A stretch of 22,031 nt of DNA from Longicatena sp. (GCA_020025055.1 JAHHST010000011.1:1-22031), one strand, 5' to 3'. Shown: positions 1 to 9,246, counted from the stretch's first letter. Notes: a model not told the origin generated them from the sequence alone. Program-made: numbers and translations.

Positions 1-507
1 TTAATATTCTACTCCTTTTCTTGCGGTTATGTGTTTTTGAAAAGGATGTTTTTCCATCTTCATCTCTGTTACATAGTCTGCTCTTTCTTTTATCTGTTCT
101 GATGGATTTCTTCCCGTCATAACGATTTCTTTATCCTTATAATGTTCAATAAAGGAAATGACGTCTTCTTCTTGTAAAATATGTAATTGAATTGCATCTA
201 AACACTCATCTAATACGATATAATCAAAATCTTTTCCTAGTCTCATTGCTTCTTTCAATAAATCTTCTTGATTTTCTTTCACAATCTTCTGATCTTCTTT
301 TGGTAATTGAAAATAAAACATTTTTGGCATCTTTGATGTTAAACATAAAACATTTTTACTTTGCTCTATATACATCATTTCTCCACTATCTCCATCTTTT
401 AAAAACTGAACAATTAAAATTTTCTTTTGATATCCCATTTGACGCATTGCTAATCCAAAAGCCGCTGTTGTTTTTCCTTTCCCATCTCCATGATAAATAT
501 GCAACAT
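1..507 (-). CDS. btuR: Cob(I)alamin adenosyltransferase, CobA/CobO/BtuR family
   Basis: The enzyme transfers the adenosyl group of ATP to the cobalt of cob(I)alamin or cobinamide, making the coenzyme form of B12 in the cytoplasm. The 168-residue product opens with a P-loop, GDGKGKTT at residues 7-14, shifted to the extreme N-terminus as is typical of this family. Further family signatures are QFLKDG, the acidic VLDE (Walker B-like), MTGRNP and the C-terminal ARKGVEY. Length is close to the usual 170-200 residues, so it looks complete. The stop codon occupies bases 1-3, so nothing downstream is visible. The ATG is preceded by a TAGGTGA ribosome binding site at 512-518. It is divergent from the SNF2 gene. 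No cobalamin riboswitch fits in the short leader. Family assignment is strong; whether its role is in synthesis or salvage cannot be seen. Confidence 0.92.
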   Translation of the reverse strand: MLHIYHGDGKGKTTAAFGLAMRQMGYQKKILIVQFLKDGDSGEMMYIEQSKNVLCLTSKMPKMFYFQLPKEDQKIVKENQEDLLKEAMRLGKDFDYIVLDECLDAIQLHILQEEDVISFIEHYKDKEIVMTGRNPSEQIKERADYVTEMKMEKHPFQKHITARKGVEY

Positions 508-533
508 ATTTTCACCTACTTTTCTTACTATCT

Positions 534-542
534 AGTATATCA
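534..542 (-). promoter_or_regulatory. Extended -10 promoter of btuR
   Basis: On the minus strand the sequence reads TGATATACT, an extended -10 (TGn followed by TATACT). No good -35 lies 16-18 bases upstream, which fits an extended -10 promoter. Transcription would start near 527, giving a leader of about 20 bases before the ATG at 507. Confidence 0.5.
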
Positions 543-614
543 CAAATATCTTTTTCCCCATTTTTCTTGTTCTAAAATATTTCAAAATGTATTCTCGCAA
601 ACATAACAAAAAAA

Positions 615-623
615 TGCTACAAT
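615..623 (+). promoter_or_regulatory. Extended -10 promoter of the SNF2 helicase gene
   Basis: TGCTACAAT is an extended -10 element (TG, one base, then TACAAT) about 25 bases before the ATG at 648. The -35 region is weak. The AAAGGTGAT at 636-644 is a good ribosome binding site. Confidence 0.5.
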
Positions 624-647
624 ATATAGAAAGGGAAAGGTGATTAC

Positions 648-3600
648 ATGGAGTTTACACTCGCTCAAATACACGATTTTGCGAACAATGAGCAAATCTT
701 TAAAAAAGGGGAAAAACTATTCAAAGAAGGGGCAATCAAAGCACTTGATGTAGATGATTTTACAAACAACGATATCATTATGATTAATGCAAATGTAGTC
801 GATCATAAAAATTACTACGAAGTCAACATGTCTATTGATAAAGATGATTTTATTATTCGTGCACACTTATGTAATTGTAGTGAACATGCCAAAAACATAA
901 CTTGTGCTCACTGTGTTGCAGTCTTGCTACGATTAATGGAAGATCAAAAAAAACAACTAAGTCAAAAATCAAAATCTGAGGATTCTCAATCTGATACACA
1001 AGCAATCAAAATTATGAATTCCTATGAAGAACATATCATATATTCATCCTTAGCAATTAATTTAAATTCTTCTGTTCACATTGAACCTATCTTAGAATTT
1101 CGCAAAAAGAAAATATTAGCTCTTACTTTAAAAGTTGGAACTGAAAAACAATATATCGTAAAAGATATTAATTTATTTCTTGATGATATTGCCCATAATG
1201 TGAAAAAAAGCTATGGAAAAGATTTAGATTTTATCCATAATTATTATAGTTTTGATGAAGAAAGTCAAAAATTAATTGACTTCATGCAACATCATCAACA
1301 TGACGTTCATTATTTTTTACATTCACCTAAATACGAAAAAGCTCCTCAAGCTAGAAATATGTGTATGACAATGGATGCTTTAGATGAATTTTTCGAAATG
1401 TATAAAGGTCAAGATGTAATGTATCGTATGAAAGAAAAAACATTAATTAATATGCGATTTATAGATGAAAACCCTCCTTTATATATTTTTATTGAAAAAG
1501 ATGAATCCAATCGTTACCGCCTTAGTTTAAATGAACAAAATATTCGTTTACTACAAGGTCGTAATCATATTTATATTTATATGAATTACATATTATATCG
1601 CTGTGATTCAAACTTCACAAAATCTTGTAATCCATTTTTAGAAGGTTATTTAGAAAAAAATACCCCATTACTTATTTCTGAAACCTTAATGAGCTCTTTT
1701 TATAATAATGTATTAATGAATCTTAAATCTTACATTCCTATTCAAGGAGAAGATATCTCAAAATTTGCTCCATTACCTTTAGAATGTAAAATCTATGTAG
1801 ATATGCCTAGACAAAACGTGATTAGCGCGCGTTTAATGTATACCTATGGAGACATGAGCTATAATGCATTTAGTGACACAACACTTGCAGCAAGCCGTAA
1901 CTTTAATGATGAAATTGCTGTACGTGTCATTTTCAATAAATATATGACACGAATTGATGCAATTGAAGGAATTGGCTATATCGAACATTCCCAAGATGCA
2001 ATGTATGAATTTTTAAATACTGGCTTTGAAGAATTATCACAATCTTGTGAAATGTTTGTAAGTGAAAAATTCCGTAAACTTCAAATACGTGAAAACGTAA
2101 ATATTTCTATGGGTGTCAAAATAGAAAATGACTTATTAGAAATTAATTTTGATACCTTTGACTTCCCTATTGATGAACTTCAAGATGTACTAAAAGCTTA
2201 TCGAATGAATAAAAAATATTATCGAATGAAAAACAGTTCGTTTGTCAATATCGAAGATAGTGCCCTACATGAACTTTCTGCTATTTTAGATGGAATGCAT
2301 ATTAGTGAAAAAGAAATACAAAGCGGATCTATAAAAGTTCCAAAATATCGTGCTTTATATTTAGATAAGAGTATGAAAAATAGCGAAATGATGAAAGTAG
2401 ATCGTGATTCTACATTTAAAGATATTATTCGAAGTATTCGTAATGTAGAAGATAGTGATTATAAAGTTCCTGCAAGTTTAAAATCAATTTTAAGAAATTA
2501 TCAAAAAGCTGGTTTCCGTTGGTTAAAAACAATGGCAAATTATGGTTTTGGTGGAATCCTTGCCGATGATATGGGAATTGGTAAAACACTACAAGTCATC
2601 ACCTTACTAGAAGATGAAAAAATTCAAAATCCAAAATCAATTTCCTTAGTTGTTTGCCCTAGTTCTTTAATTTTAAATTGGCAAAGTGAAATAGAGAAAT
2701 TCTCAAAATCATTAACAAATATAATTATTACTGGTAATATCGAAGAAAGAAAAGCACTCATTCATAAATGCAAAGATTATGATGTTGTAATTACTTCTTA
2801 CGATTATTTGAAACGTGATATTGAACAATATGAAGATCTTCAATTTACATATCAAATCATTGATGAAGCTCAATATATTAAAAATCATAATACCAAAAAT
2901 GCAATATCTGTAAAACAAATACAAGCTAAACATCGATTTGCTTTAACTGGTACTCCAATTGAAAACTCATTATCAGAATTATGGAGTATCTTTGATTTCT
3001 TAATGCCTGGATATCTATATTCATATTCTTATTTTAAAAAAGAATATGAATATCCAATTGTAAAAGATAACGATCCTTTATCTTTAAAAGAACTAAAACA
3101 TTTAGTAGAACCATTCATCTTACGACGTGTGAAAAAAGATGTATTAAAAGAACTTCCAGAAAAAGTAGAACATACAATGATGATTGAACTGGATGAAGAA
3201 TCAAGAAAATTATATATGGCAAACGTTGCTTTAATACGAAAAGATTTAGCAAAAAATTTCAAAGAAAAAGGCTTTGATAATAGTAAGATTATGATTTTAA
3301 GTATGTTAACAAGATTACGACAATTATGTTGTGATCCAAGATTATTATATGAAAACTATCCTAGTGTAGGAAATAAAATTAATGCTTGTATGGAATACAT
3401 TGAAACGTGTAAAGCTTCTGGTAAAAAAGTATTATTATTTTCACAATTTACTTCCCTTTTATCTTTAATTGAAAAAGAATTAAAAGCAAGAGAAATCGAT
3501 TACTATTTATTAAAAGGAAGTACCCCAAAAGTACAAAGACAACAATATGTAAATGCATTTAATGTTGACAATACCCCTGTATTCTTAATATCTTTAAAAG

Positions 3601-3875
3601 CAGGAGGAACAGGATTGAACCTTACAAGTGCAGAAGTTGTCATCCACTTTGATCCATGGTGGAATGTATCTGCTCAAAATCAAGCAACCGATCGTGCTTA
3701 TCGTATTGGACAACATAATAATGTACAAGTGGTGAAATTAATCGCAAAAGATACAATTGAAGAAAAAATCATGCAACTTCAAGAAATGAAAAAAGACTTA
3801 AGTGATTCTATTATTCATTTAAATGATGGAATTATTACAAGTATGTCAAAAGAAGAAATCATGGATCTATTTTAA
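648..3875 (+). CDS. SWIM zinc-finger SNF2-family DEAD/DEAH helicase
   Basis: This is a 1075-residue SF2 ATPase of the Swi2/Snf2 group, expected to translocate on double-stranded DNA. A SWIM zinc-binding motif lies near the N-terminus (C75, C77, C86, H88; CxC-x8-CxH). A long middle region (about 240-600) corresponds to the helicase-associated part of bacterial SNF2 proteins. The helicase core follows: motif I DMGIGKT at 641-647, motif II DEAQ at 739-742, ALTGTPIEN (motif III), a second RecA lobe with LFSQFTS and GGTGLNL, and motif VI QATDRAYRIGQ at 1012-1022. All catalytic motifs are intact. The AAAGGTGAT before the ATG supports the start. No restriction or other defence gene adjoins it, so a general DNA repair or transcription-associated role is more likely than defence. 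Substrate unknown. Confidence 0.93.
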   Translation: MEFTLAQIHDFANNEQIFKKGEKLFKEGAIKALDVDDFTNNDIIMINANVVDHKNYYEVNMSIDKDDFIIRAHLCNCSEHAKNITCAHCVAVLLRLMEDQKKQLSQKSKSEDSQSDTQAIKIMNSYEEHIIYSSLAINLNSSVHIEPILEFRKKKILALTLKVGTEKQYIVKDINLFLDDIAHNVKKSYGKDLDFIHNYYSFDEESQKLIDFMQHHQHDVHYFLHSPKYEKAPQARNMCMTMDALDEFFEMYKGQDVMYRMKEKTLINMRFIDENPPLYIFIEKDESNRYRLSLNEQNIRLLQGRNHIYIYMNYILYRCDSNFTKSCNPFLEGYLEKNTPLLISETLMSSFYNNVLMNLKSYIPIQGEDISKFAPLPLECKIYVDMPRQNVISARLMYTYGDMSYNAFSDTTLAASRNFNDEIAVRVIFNKYMTRIDAIEGIGYIEHSQDAMYEFLNTGFEELSQSCEMFVSEKFRKLQIRENVNISMGVKIENDLLEINFDTFDFPIDELQDVLKAYRMNKKYYRMKNSSFVNIEDSALHELSAILDGMHISEKEIQSGSIKVPKYRALYLDKSMKNSEMMKVDRDSTFKDIIRSIRNVEDSDYKVPASLKSILRNYQKAGFRWLKTMANYGFGGILADDMGIGKTLQVITLLEDEKIQNPKSISLVVCPSSLILNWQSEIEKFSKSLTNIIITGNIEERKALIHKCKDYDVVITSYDYLKRDIEQYEDLQFTYQIIDEAQYIKNHNTKNAISVKQIQAKHRFALTGTPIENSLSELWSIFDFLMPGYLYSYSYFKKEYEYPIVKDNDPLSLKELKHLVEPFILRRVKKDVLKELPEKVEHTMMIELDEESRKLYMANVALIRKDLAKNFKEKGFDNSKIMILSMLTRLRQLCCDPRLLYENYPSVGNKINACMEYIETCKASGKKVLLFSQFTSLLSLIEKELKAREIDYYLLKGSTPKVQRQQYVNAFNVDNTPVFLISLKAGGTGLNLTSAEVVIHFDPWWNVSAQNQATDRAYRIGQHNNVQVVKLIAKDTIEEKIMQLQEMKKDLSDSIIHLNDGIITSMSKEEIMDLF

Positions 3876-3893
3876 TGAAATAAATCCCGTTCA

Positions 3894-3922
3894 TTGCATA
3901 TTAGTGCATAAAAAGCTATACT
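3894..3922 (+). promoter_or_regulatory. Sigma-A promoter of pyrR
   Basis: TTGCAT (3894-3899), exactly 17 bases, then TATACT (3917-3922) form a near-consensus housekeeping promoter. Transcription would begin near 3929, leaving about 20 bases that hold only the AAGGAGG ribosome binding site (3938-3944). There is no room for a PyrR-responsive attenuator. Confidence 0.65.
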
Positions 3923-3949
3923 TTAAGTAATGTTTTCAAGGAGGAAAAA

Positions 3950-4465
3950 ATGCAAACAAAAGAAATCGTTGATGCCTTAGGAGTGAAACGAAGTTTAATT
4001 CGAATTACTCATGAAATTATCGAACGTAATAAAGGTGTTGAAGATATCATCTTCGTAGGAATTAAAACGCGTGGAGAATTTCTTGCGAATCGCTTATCCG
4101 CTATGATTGAAGAAGTTGAACAACAAAAGATATCTTGCTATTCACTTGATGTTTCTCATTGGAGAGATGACTTAGAATACGCACATCCTCTTCCTGATCA
4201 AATTCTACCTGTGAAAAATAAAAAAGTAATATTGGTAGATGATGTATTATTCAAAGGAAGAACCGTTCGTGCTGCAATGGATGCAATTATGCACTATGGT
4301 CGTGCAAAAGAAATCCAATTGGCAGTTTTAGTAGATCGAGGTCATCGTGAATTACCAATTCGTGCTGATTATATTGGTAAAAACATTCCTAGTTCTCTTC
4401 AAGAACAAATAAAAGTAAAATTAGAAGAAATTGATGATACTGATGGAGTTTTCATCAGTCGATAA
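3950..4465 (+). CDS. pyrR: Bifunctional pyrimidine operon regulator / uracil phosphoribosyltransferase PyrR
   Basis: PyrR binds pyr mRNA in response to UMP/UTP and promotes attenuation; it also has weak uracil phosphoribosyltransferase activity, making UMP from uracil and PRPP. The 171-residue product has the PRPP-binding loop VILVDDVLFKGRT at residues 93-105. It also has the family block DRGHRELPIRADYIGKN, which contains basic residues used for RNA binding in the Bacillus protein, so RNA binding is probably kept. The start has an ideal AAGGAGG at 3938-3944. The M42 peptidase gene follows after 16 bases and is probably co-transcribed. Unusually, no pyr biosynthesis genes are present, so any regulation of them must act in trans on a distant locus. 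Confidence 0.93.
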   Translation: MQTKEIVDALGVKRSLIRITHEIIERNKGVEDIIFVGIKTRGEFLANRLSAMIEEVEQQKISCYSLDVSHWRDDLEYAHPLPDQILPVKNKKVILVDDVLFKGRTVRAAMDAIMHYGRAKEIQLAVLVDRGHRELPIRADYIGKNIPSSLQEQIKVKLEEIDDTDGVFISR

Positions 4466-4481
4466 GAAAGTAGGTTAGAAA

Positions 4482-5510
4482 ATGAAAAAAGAATATGTCT
4501 TAGATTTTGCAAAAAAACTATTAAGTATTGATTCACCAACTGGTTATACAAAAAAAGCAATTGACTTTGTTGAAGAAGAAGCCAACCATTTAGGATACCA
4601 AACCAAACGTAATAATAAAGGAAATTTATGGATTTATATAGATGGTGAAAACACAGATAAAACAATTGGTTTATGTGCACATTGCGATACTTTAGGTCTT
4701 ATGGTTCGTTCTATTAAAGCCGATGGTAAACTTGCTTTAACAAACTTAGGAGGGCCAATTATCCCTACATTAGATGGGGAGTATTGCCGTATTTATACAC
4801 GGGAAGGAAAATGTTATACAGGAACGATCTTATCCACATCTCCTGCTGCTCACGTTTACAAGGATGCAAGTACAAAACAACGCAACATTGATGAAATGGA
4901 AGTTCGTATTGATGAAGTAACTTATTCAAAAGAAGATACATTAAAATTAGGAATTCAAAATGGAGATATTGTTGCGATTGATCCAAAAGTTCAAATTACA
5001 GATAGTGGATTTATTAAATCACGTTTCTTAGATGATAAAATTAGTGTTTCTGCATTAATGGGAATTTTACATCATCTAAAAGAAAACAATATCACTCCTG
5101 CCTATAATTTAATATTTATGATGAGTACATATGAAGAAGTAGGTCATGGTATGGCTCACATCCCATCTTCTATTAGCGAATTACTAGCCGTTGATATGGG
5201 ATGTATTGGACTTGATTTAGCTTGTACTGAACAACAAGTATCTATTTGTGCAAAAGATTCTAGTGGACCATATGACTATGAATTCACATCAAAACTAATC
5301 GCTTTAGCAAAACGTGAAAACTTAGATTATGCAGTTGATATTTATCCACAATATGGCTCTGATGTAAGTGCAGCTAGAAGCGCTGGAAATGATATAAAAG
5401 GAGCTTTAATCGGTCCTGGTGTACATGCATCACATGGTATGGAAAGAACACATATCGATGGTGTTATAAATACAATGAATTTAATTCTTGCCTATATTTG
5501 TGAAAAATAA
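4482..5510 (+). CDS. M42-family metallo-aminopeptidase
   Basis: This is a cytoplasmic di-metal aminopeptidase of the M42 (glutamyl aminopeptidase/TET) family, which trims short peptides and usually forms a dodecameric cage. In 342 residues the expected metal ligands and catalytic residues are visible: H67 and D69 (AHCDTLG), D184 (RFLDDK, bridging Asp), E218-E219 (EEVGHG, general base plus metal ligand), D238 (VDMG) and H318 (SHGMERTH). Length matches the family (about 340-360). It starts 16 bases after pyrR behind a weak AGTAGG site, suggesting one transcript with pyrR, and is followed by a strong terminator. With oligoendopeptidase F next door it fits intracellular peptide breakdown. Exact substrate preference cannot be read from sequence. 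Confidence 0.9.
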   Translation: MKKEYVLDFAKKLLSIDSPTGYTKKAIDFVEEEANHLGYQTKRNNKGNLWIYIDGENTDKTIGLCAHCDTLGLMVRSIKADGKLALTNLGGPIIPTLDGEYCRIYTREGKCYTGTILSTSPAAHVYKDASTKQRNIDEMEVRIDEVTYSKEDTLKLGIQNGDIVAIDPKVQITDSGFIKSRFLDDKISVSALMGILHHLKENNITPAYNLIFMMSTYEEVGHGMAHIPSSISELLAVDMGCIGLDLACTEQQVSICAKDSSGPYDYEFTSKLIALAKRENLDYAVDIYPQYGSDVSAARSAGNDIKGALIGPGVHASHGMERTHIDGVINTMNLILAYICEK

Positions 5511-5516
5511 AGTTTT

Positions 5517-5550
5517 AAAACACATCATTCTTTGATGTGTTTTCTTTTTC
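5517..5550 (+). terminator. Intrinsic terminator after the M42 peptidase gene
   Basis: An 11-bp perfect stem (AAAACACATCA at 5517-5527 with TGATGTGTTTT at 5533-5543) with a 5-base loop is followed by a T-rich tail. It closes the pyrR-peptidase transcript. Confidence 0.85.
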
Positions 5551-5556
5551 TGGTTA

Positions 5557-5565
5557 TGATATAAT
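5557..5565 (+). promoter_or_regulatory. Extended -10 promoter of pepF
   Basis: TGATATAAT is a consensus extended -10 (TG at 5557-5558, TATAAT at 5560-5565), 31 bases before the pepF ATG. The -35 position falls inside the preceding terminator and does not match the consensus. Confidence 0.6.
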
Positions 5566-5596
5566 ATGGATATTATAAAATGAAAGAAGGTATATT

Positions 5597-7360
5597 ATGA
5601 AAGAAAATTGGTCATTAGACATCCTTTATAAAGGATATGACGATCCTGCATTTAGTCATGATTTAAATGCATTAGATACTTGTATCGAAAACTGTAATAA
5701 TGTAGCAAATACACTTTCTCATGAAGACGAAATAACAACGCTACATGCGATTCTTAAAAATTTAGAGGAATTAACCTTATTAAGCTATAAATTACTTGCT
5801 TATGTAAATCTTCGTCAATCAACAGATACAACAGATTCTGCTACTGCTTCATATTTAGATAAAATTACTAAAAAACTAAGTAATTCATCAAAATCTAGAG
5901 CAAATATGAATCGCTATATTTCAGAAATTGAAAACTTAGATTCTTATATCAAAAAAGATGCAGAATTAGCAGAATACACTTATTTTCTAAAAAATATCCA
6001 AAAAGATAAAGAACATTTATTAAGCGAGGATGTTGAAGATGTTTTAGCAAAAATGGACATTTCTGGTGGACAAGCTTGGGAAATGATGCAGAGCTATTTA
6101 ACAAGTACTTTAGAAGTTGATTATGAAGGTAAAAAAATTACGTTACCTGAAGTTCGTAATTTAGCTTATAGTAGTGATAAAGATGTACGTAAAAAAGCAT
6201 ATGAAGCAGAATTAGCATCTTACCAAAAAATTCGTGATGCGATTGCTTTTTCAATCAACAATATCAAAGCACAAGTATTAACAGAATGTGAACTACGTGG
6301 ATTTGAATCACCACTTGCAATGACACTATATCAATCTCATATGAAACAAGAAACACTTGATGCAATGCTATCTGCAATGGATGAATACATGCCTGTATTC
6401 CATAAATATTTAAAACGTAAAGCAGAAATGTTAGGTTATGAAAACGGATTACCTTGGTATGAATTATTTGCTCCTATAGGAAAAGATAATACTACATTTA
6501 CTCTTGAATCTGCTAAAGATTATTTAATCAAACACTTTACCCCATTCGCTCAAGATATGGCGGATATGATGGAAGAAGCATTCGATCACGAATGGATTGA
6601 TTTCTATCCACATAAAGGAAAAGTTGGTGGTGCATTCTGTGAAAATTTAACTTTTGCTAAACAAAGCCGTATCCTAACAAACTTTGATGGTACATTAGGA
6701 TCTGTGGTAACTCTTTCCCATGAATTAGGTCATGCTTACCATGGGATGATGATTCAAGATCATCACATGTTAAATGCAGATTACTCTATGCCGGTAGCTG
6801 AAACTGCTTCTACATTCAATGAAAACATTATTATGAATGCTGCAATTGATGAGGCAAGTGGCGAAACAAAATTAACGCTAATTGAAAATCAACTACAAGA
6901 CTTAGCACAAATCATGTGTGATATTTATTCACGCTTCTTATTTGAAAAATCTGTGTTTGAAAATCGTAAAAATGGATTTATTTTCCCAGATCAATTAGAA
7001 GAACTTATGCTTGATGCACAAAAGAAAGCTTACGGAGATGGATTAGATCCTAATTACTTGCACCCATATATGTGGATTAATAAAGGTCACTACTATTCTT
7101 CATCTTTAAGTTTCTACAACTTCCCTTATGCATTTGGTGGATTATTCGCACGTGGATTAATTGTAAAATATAAAGAATTAAAAGACGAGTTTGTACCAAA
7201 ATATCGTAAATTATTACATGCAACAACCGTTTCTGATGTAGAAGATGTTGCAAAATTATTAGATATTGACTTAACATCAAAAGATTTCTGGATTCAAAGT
7301 TTAAAAACTTGTGAAGAACGTGTAAATGAATTTATTGAATTAAGTAAACAATATTCTTAA
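5597..7360 (+). CDS. pepF: Oligoendopeptidase F, M3 family
   Basis: PepF is a cytoplasmic zinc endopeptidase that cuts short oligopeptides (roughly 7-17 residues in studied homologues) after their uptake. The 587-residue product is full length for the family. The zinc motif is HELGH at residues 375-379, and E402 in AETASTFNE is the probable third ligand. The C-terminal part contains the conserved YxxGxxxAxxL-like block around the residues YAFGGLFARG. Its own extended -10 promoter and a downstream terminator make it a single-gene unit. The opp peptide transporter operon lies about 7 kb away and would supply substrates; that link is inference from function. Confidence 0.94.
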   Translation: MKENWSLDILYKGYDDPAFSHDLNALDTCIENCNNVANTLSHEDEITTLHAILKNLEELTLLSYKLLAYVNLRQSTDTTDSATASYLDKITKKLSNSSKSRANMNRYISEIENLDSYIKKDAELAEYTYFLKNIQKDKEHLLSEDVEDVLAKMDISGGQAWEMMQSYLTSTLEVDYEGKKITLPEVRNLAYSSDKDVRKKAYEAELASYQKIRDAIAFSINNIKAQVLTECELRGFESPLAMTLYQSHMKQETLDAMLSAMDEYMPVFHKYLKRKAEMLGYENGLPWYELFAPIGKDNTTFTLESAKDYLIKHFTPFAQDMADMMEEAFDHEWIDFYPHKGKVGGAFCENLTFAKQSRILTNFDGTLGSVVTLSHELGHAYHGMMIQDHHMLNADYSMPVAETASTFNENIIMNAAIDEASGETKLTLIENQLQDLAQIMCDIYSRFLFEKSVFENRKNGFIFPDQLEELMLDAQKKAYGDGLDPNYLHPYMWINKGHYYSSSLSFYNFPYAFGGLFARGLIVKYKELKDEFVPKYRKLLHATTVSDVEDVAKLLDIDLTSKDFWIQSLKTCEERVNEFIELSKQYS

Positions 7361-7378
7361 TATTCAAAATATATATGA

Positions 7379-7411
7379 AAACTGTGATTAAAAAATAATC
7401 ACAGTTTTTTT
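7379..7411 (+). terminator. Intrinsic terminator of pepF
   Basis: A 12-bp stem (AAACTGTGATTA at 7379-7390 with TAATCACAGTTT at 7396-7407) has an A5 loop and runs into T residues. It stops transcription from pepF before the convergent ptsI gene. Confidence 0.85.
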
Positions 7412-7421
7412 ACTTTTCCAC

Positions 7422-7452
7422 AAAAAAAGAACACTCGCTATGCAAGTGTTCT
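7422..7452 (-). terminator. Intrinsic terminator of ptsI
   Basis: Read on the minus strand, AGAACACTTGC, loop ATA and GCGAGTGTTCT form an 11-bp stem with one G-U pair, followed by seven T residues (7422-7428). It lies 24 bases beyond the ptsI stop, back to back with the pepF terminator. Confidence 0.85.
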
Positions 7453-7476
7453 CTACTATTATTATTTTATAAGCAA

Positions 7477-9177
7477 TTAGTCAACAGCTTTTTTAACTAA
7501 ATCTAATACTTCTTCAGCAGTTGATAAAGTTAATGCTTCACTAGCTAATTTAGAAGCTTCTTCTTTACTTAAACCATTTACCATTTTACGAGCTTTTAAG
7601 ATTTGTGTAGCTGACATTGAGAATTCATCTAATCCCATACCTAATAATAAAGGTACTGCATATGGTTCTCCAGCCATTGCTCCACACATACCAGCCCATT
7701 TTCCTTCTTTATGAGCACCATCAATAGTCATTTTAATTAAACGTAATACAGATGGGTTATATGGTTGGTATAAATATGATACATGTTCACTCATACGGTC
7801 AGCAGCCATTGAGTATTGAATCAAGTCATTTGTACCAATTGAGAAGAAATCTGCATGTTTTGCAAAATTATCAGCATTTACTGCAGCAGCAGGAATTTCA
7901 ACCATCATACCTACTTCAATATTATCAGCAACTTCTACACCTTCAGCAATTAATTTAGCTTTTTCTTCTTCAAAAATAGCTTTTGCATCGCAGAATTCTT
8001 TAACAGTTGCGATCATTGGGAACATAATACATAATCTTCCGTAAACACTAGCACGGATTAATGCACGTAATTGTGTACGGAAAATATCAGTACGATCTAA
8101 GCATAAACGAATTGCACGATAACCTAAGAATGGATTCATTTCTTCAGGGAATTGGAAATAAGATAATTTTTTATCTCCACCGATATCTAATGTACGAACG
8201 ACAACACGACGTCCTCCCATTCCTTCTAATACAGCTTTATAAGCTTCAAATTGTTCATCTTCTGTTGGGAAGTGATCATTATCCATATATAAGAATTCAG
8301 TACGGAATAATCCTACTCCTTCTCCACCATTTTTTAATACACCTTCAACATCTTTGAATCCACCAATGTTTCCAGCTAATTCAACTTTATGTCCATCAGT
8401 TGTTACTGATTCTGCATTTACTAATACTTTTAATGCTTCTTTTTCTTCAGCATAAGCTTTTGCTTTTGCTTCATATTTAGCAATTGTTTCAGCATCTGGA
8501 TTAACGAATACTTCACCATCTAATGCATCAAGAACTAAAGTATCTCCATGATTTACTGCACCCATAATATCTCCACATCCAACAACTGCAGGGATTTCTA
8601 ATGAGTTGGCCATAATTGCAGAGTGACTTGTTTTTCCACCAATACTAGTTGCAAAACCTTTTACAAAAGTATTTAACTGTGCAGTATCAGAAGGTGTTAA
8701 ATCATATGCAACAATGATTGAATCTTCTGAAATACTTGATAAATCAGGAATTGTTAATCCTAATAAATTACATTTTAAACGATATGTAACGTCTTTAATA
8801 TCTGCTGCTCTTTCACGGAAATAATCATTATCCATTGATTCAAACATTGCAACCATTTGATTAGCAATTGTATCTGCTGCAAATTCAGCATTTACTTTAT
8901 CATTTTCAATCATGGCAATAATTTGAGAAGCAAATTCAGGGTCACCTGCCATCATTAAGTGAGCATCGAATACAGCTAATTCTTCATCTGATAAACGAGC
9001 TGCTGCTCTTTCTTTTACACCTTCGATGTCAGTTTTTGTTTTTTCAAGAGCTGCATTAAATTTTTCAATTTCTACAGCTGGATCTCCTTCTTTTTTTACG
9101 ATTTCAACTTTTGGAGACTCTAATTTATATGCTTTAGCAATTGAAACTCCAGCTGATGCGGCAATACCTTTTAACAT
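7477..9177 (-). CDS. ptsI: Phosphoenolpyruvate-protein phosphotransferase, PTS enzyme I
   Basis: Enzyme I takes the phosphoryl group from phosphoenolpyruvate onto a histidine and passes it to HPr, feeding all PTS sugar uptake. In the 566-residue product the phosphorylated His is H185 in GGKTSHSAI. The PEP-binding C-terminal barrel shows GVGLFRTEFLY, the MVEIPA metal-binding stretch, SIGTNDLIQY and GMCGAMAGEP with the conserved catalytic C498. The family usually has Arg in GGRTSH; Lys here is conservative. Length is normal (about 570). The ATG has a strong AGAGGAGGATG site. Unusually, no ptsH lies beside it: its own promoter lies upstream and a terminator downstream, so it is a single-gene unit. 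A candidate cre in the leader suggests CcpA control. Confidence 0.96.
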   Translation of the reverse strand: MLKGIAASAGVSIAKAYKLESPKVEIVKKEGDPAVEIEKFNAALEKTKTDIEGVKERAAARLSDEELAVFDAHLMMAGDPEFASQIIAMIENDKVNAEFAADTIANQMVAMFESMDNDYFRERAADIKDVTYRLKCNLLGLTIPDLSSISEDSIIVAYDLTPSDTAQLNTFVKGFATSIGGKTSHSAIMANSLEIPAVVGCGDIMGAVNHGDTLVLDALDGEVFVNPDAETIAKYEAKAKAYAEEKEALKVLVNAESVTTDGHKVELAGNIGGFKDVEGVLKNGGEGVGLFRTEFLYMDNDHFPTEDEQFEAYKAVLEGMGGRRVVVRTLDIGGDKKLSYFQFPEEMNPFLGYRAIRLCLDRTDIFRTQLRALIRASVYGRLCIMFPMIATVKEFCDAKAIFEEEKAKLIAEGVEVADNIEVGMMVEIPAAAVNADNFAKHADFFSIGTNDLIQYSMAADRMSEHVSYLYQPYNPSVLRLIKMTIDGAHKEGKWAGMCGAMAGEPYAVPLLLGMGLDEFSMSATQILKARKMVNGLSKEEASKLASEALTLSTAEEVLDLVKKAVD

Positions 9178-9246
9178 AAGTACATCCTCCTCTTACTATG
9201 TATAACTTATAAAAAGTGTTTTTTTACTGATAGATTGTTCACGTGT

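Noticed and set aside
192..575. 127-codon plus-strand reading frame opposite btuR
   Set aside because: It is antisense to a clear cobalamin adenosyltransferase, has low-complexity Leu/Phe/Ser composition and no ribosome binding site.
508..647. Possible cobalamin riboswitch upstream of btuR
   Set aside because: The gap is 140 bases and shared by two divergent promoters; the predicted btuR leader is about 20 bases and no B12-box-like sequence is seen.
648..3875. SNF2 helicase as part of a defence island
   Set aside because: The neighbours are housekeeping genes, with no methylase, nuclease or phage gene nearby; SWIM-SNF2 proteins are common in Firmicutes chromosomes.
3876..3949. PyrR-binding attenuator before pyrR
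   Set aside because: No stem-loop or terminator is present, and the predicted leader after the promoter is only about 20 bases.
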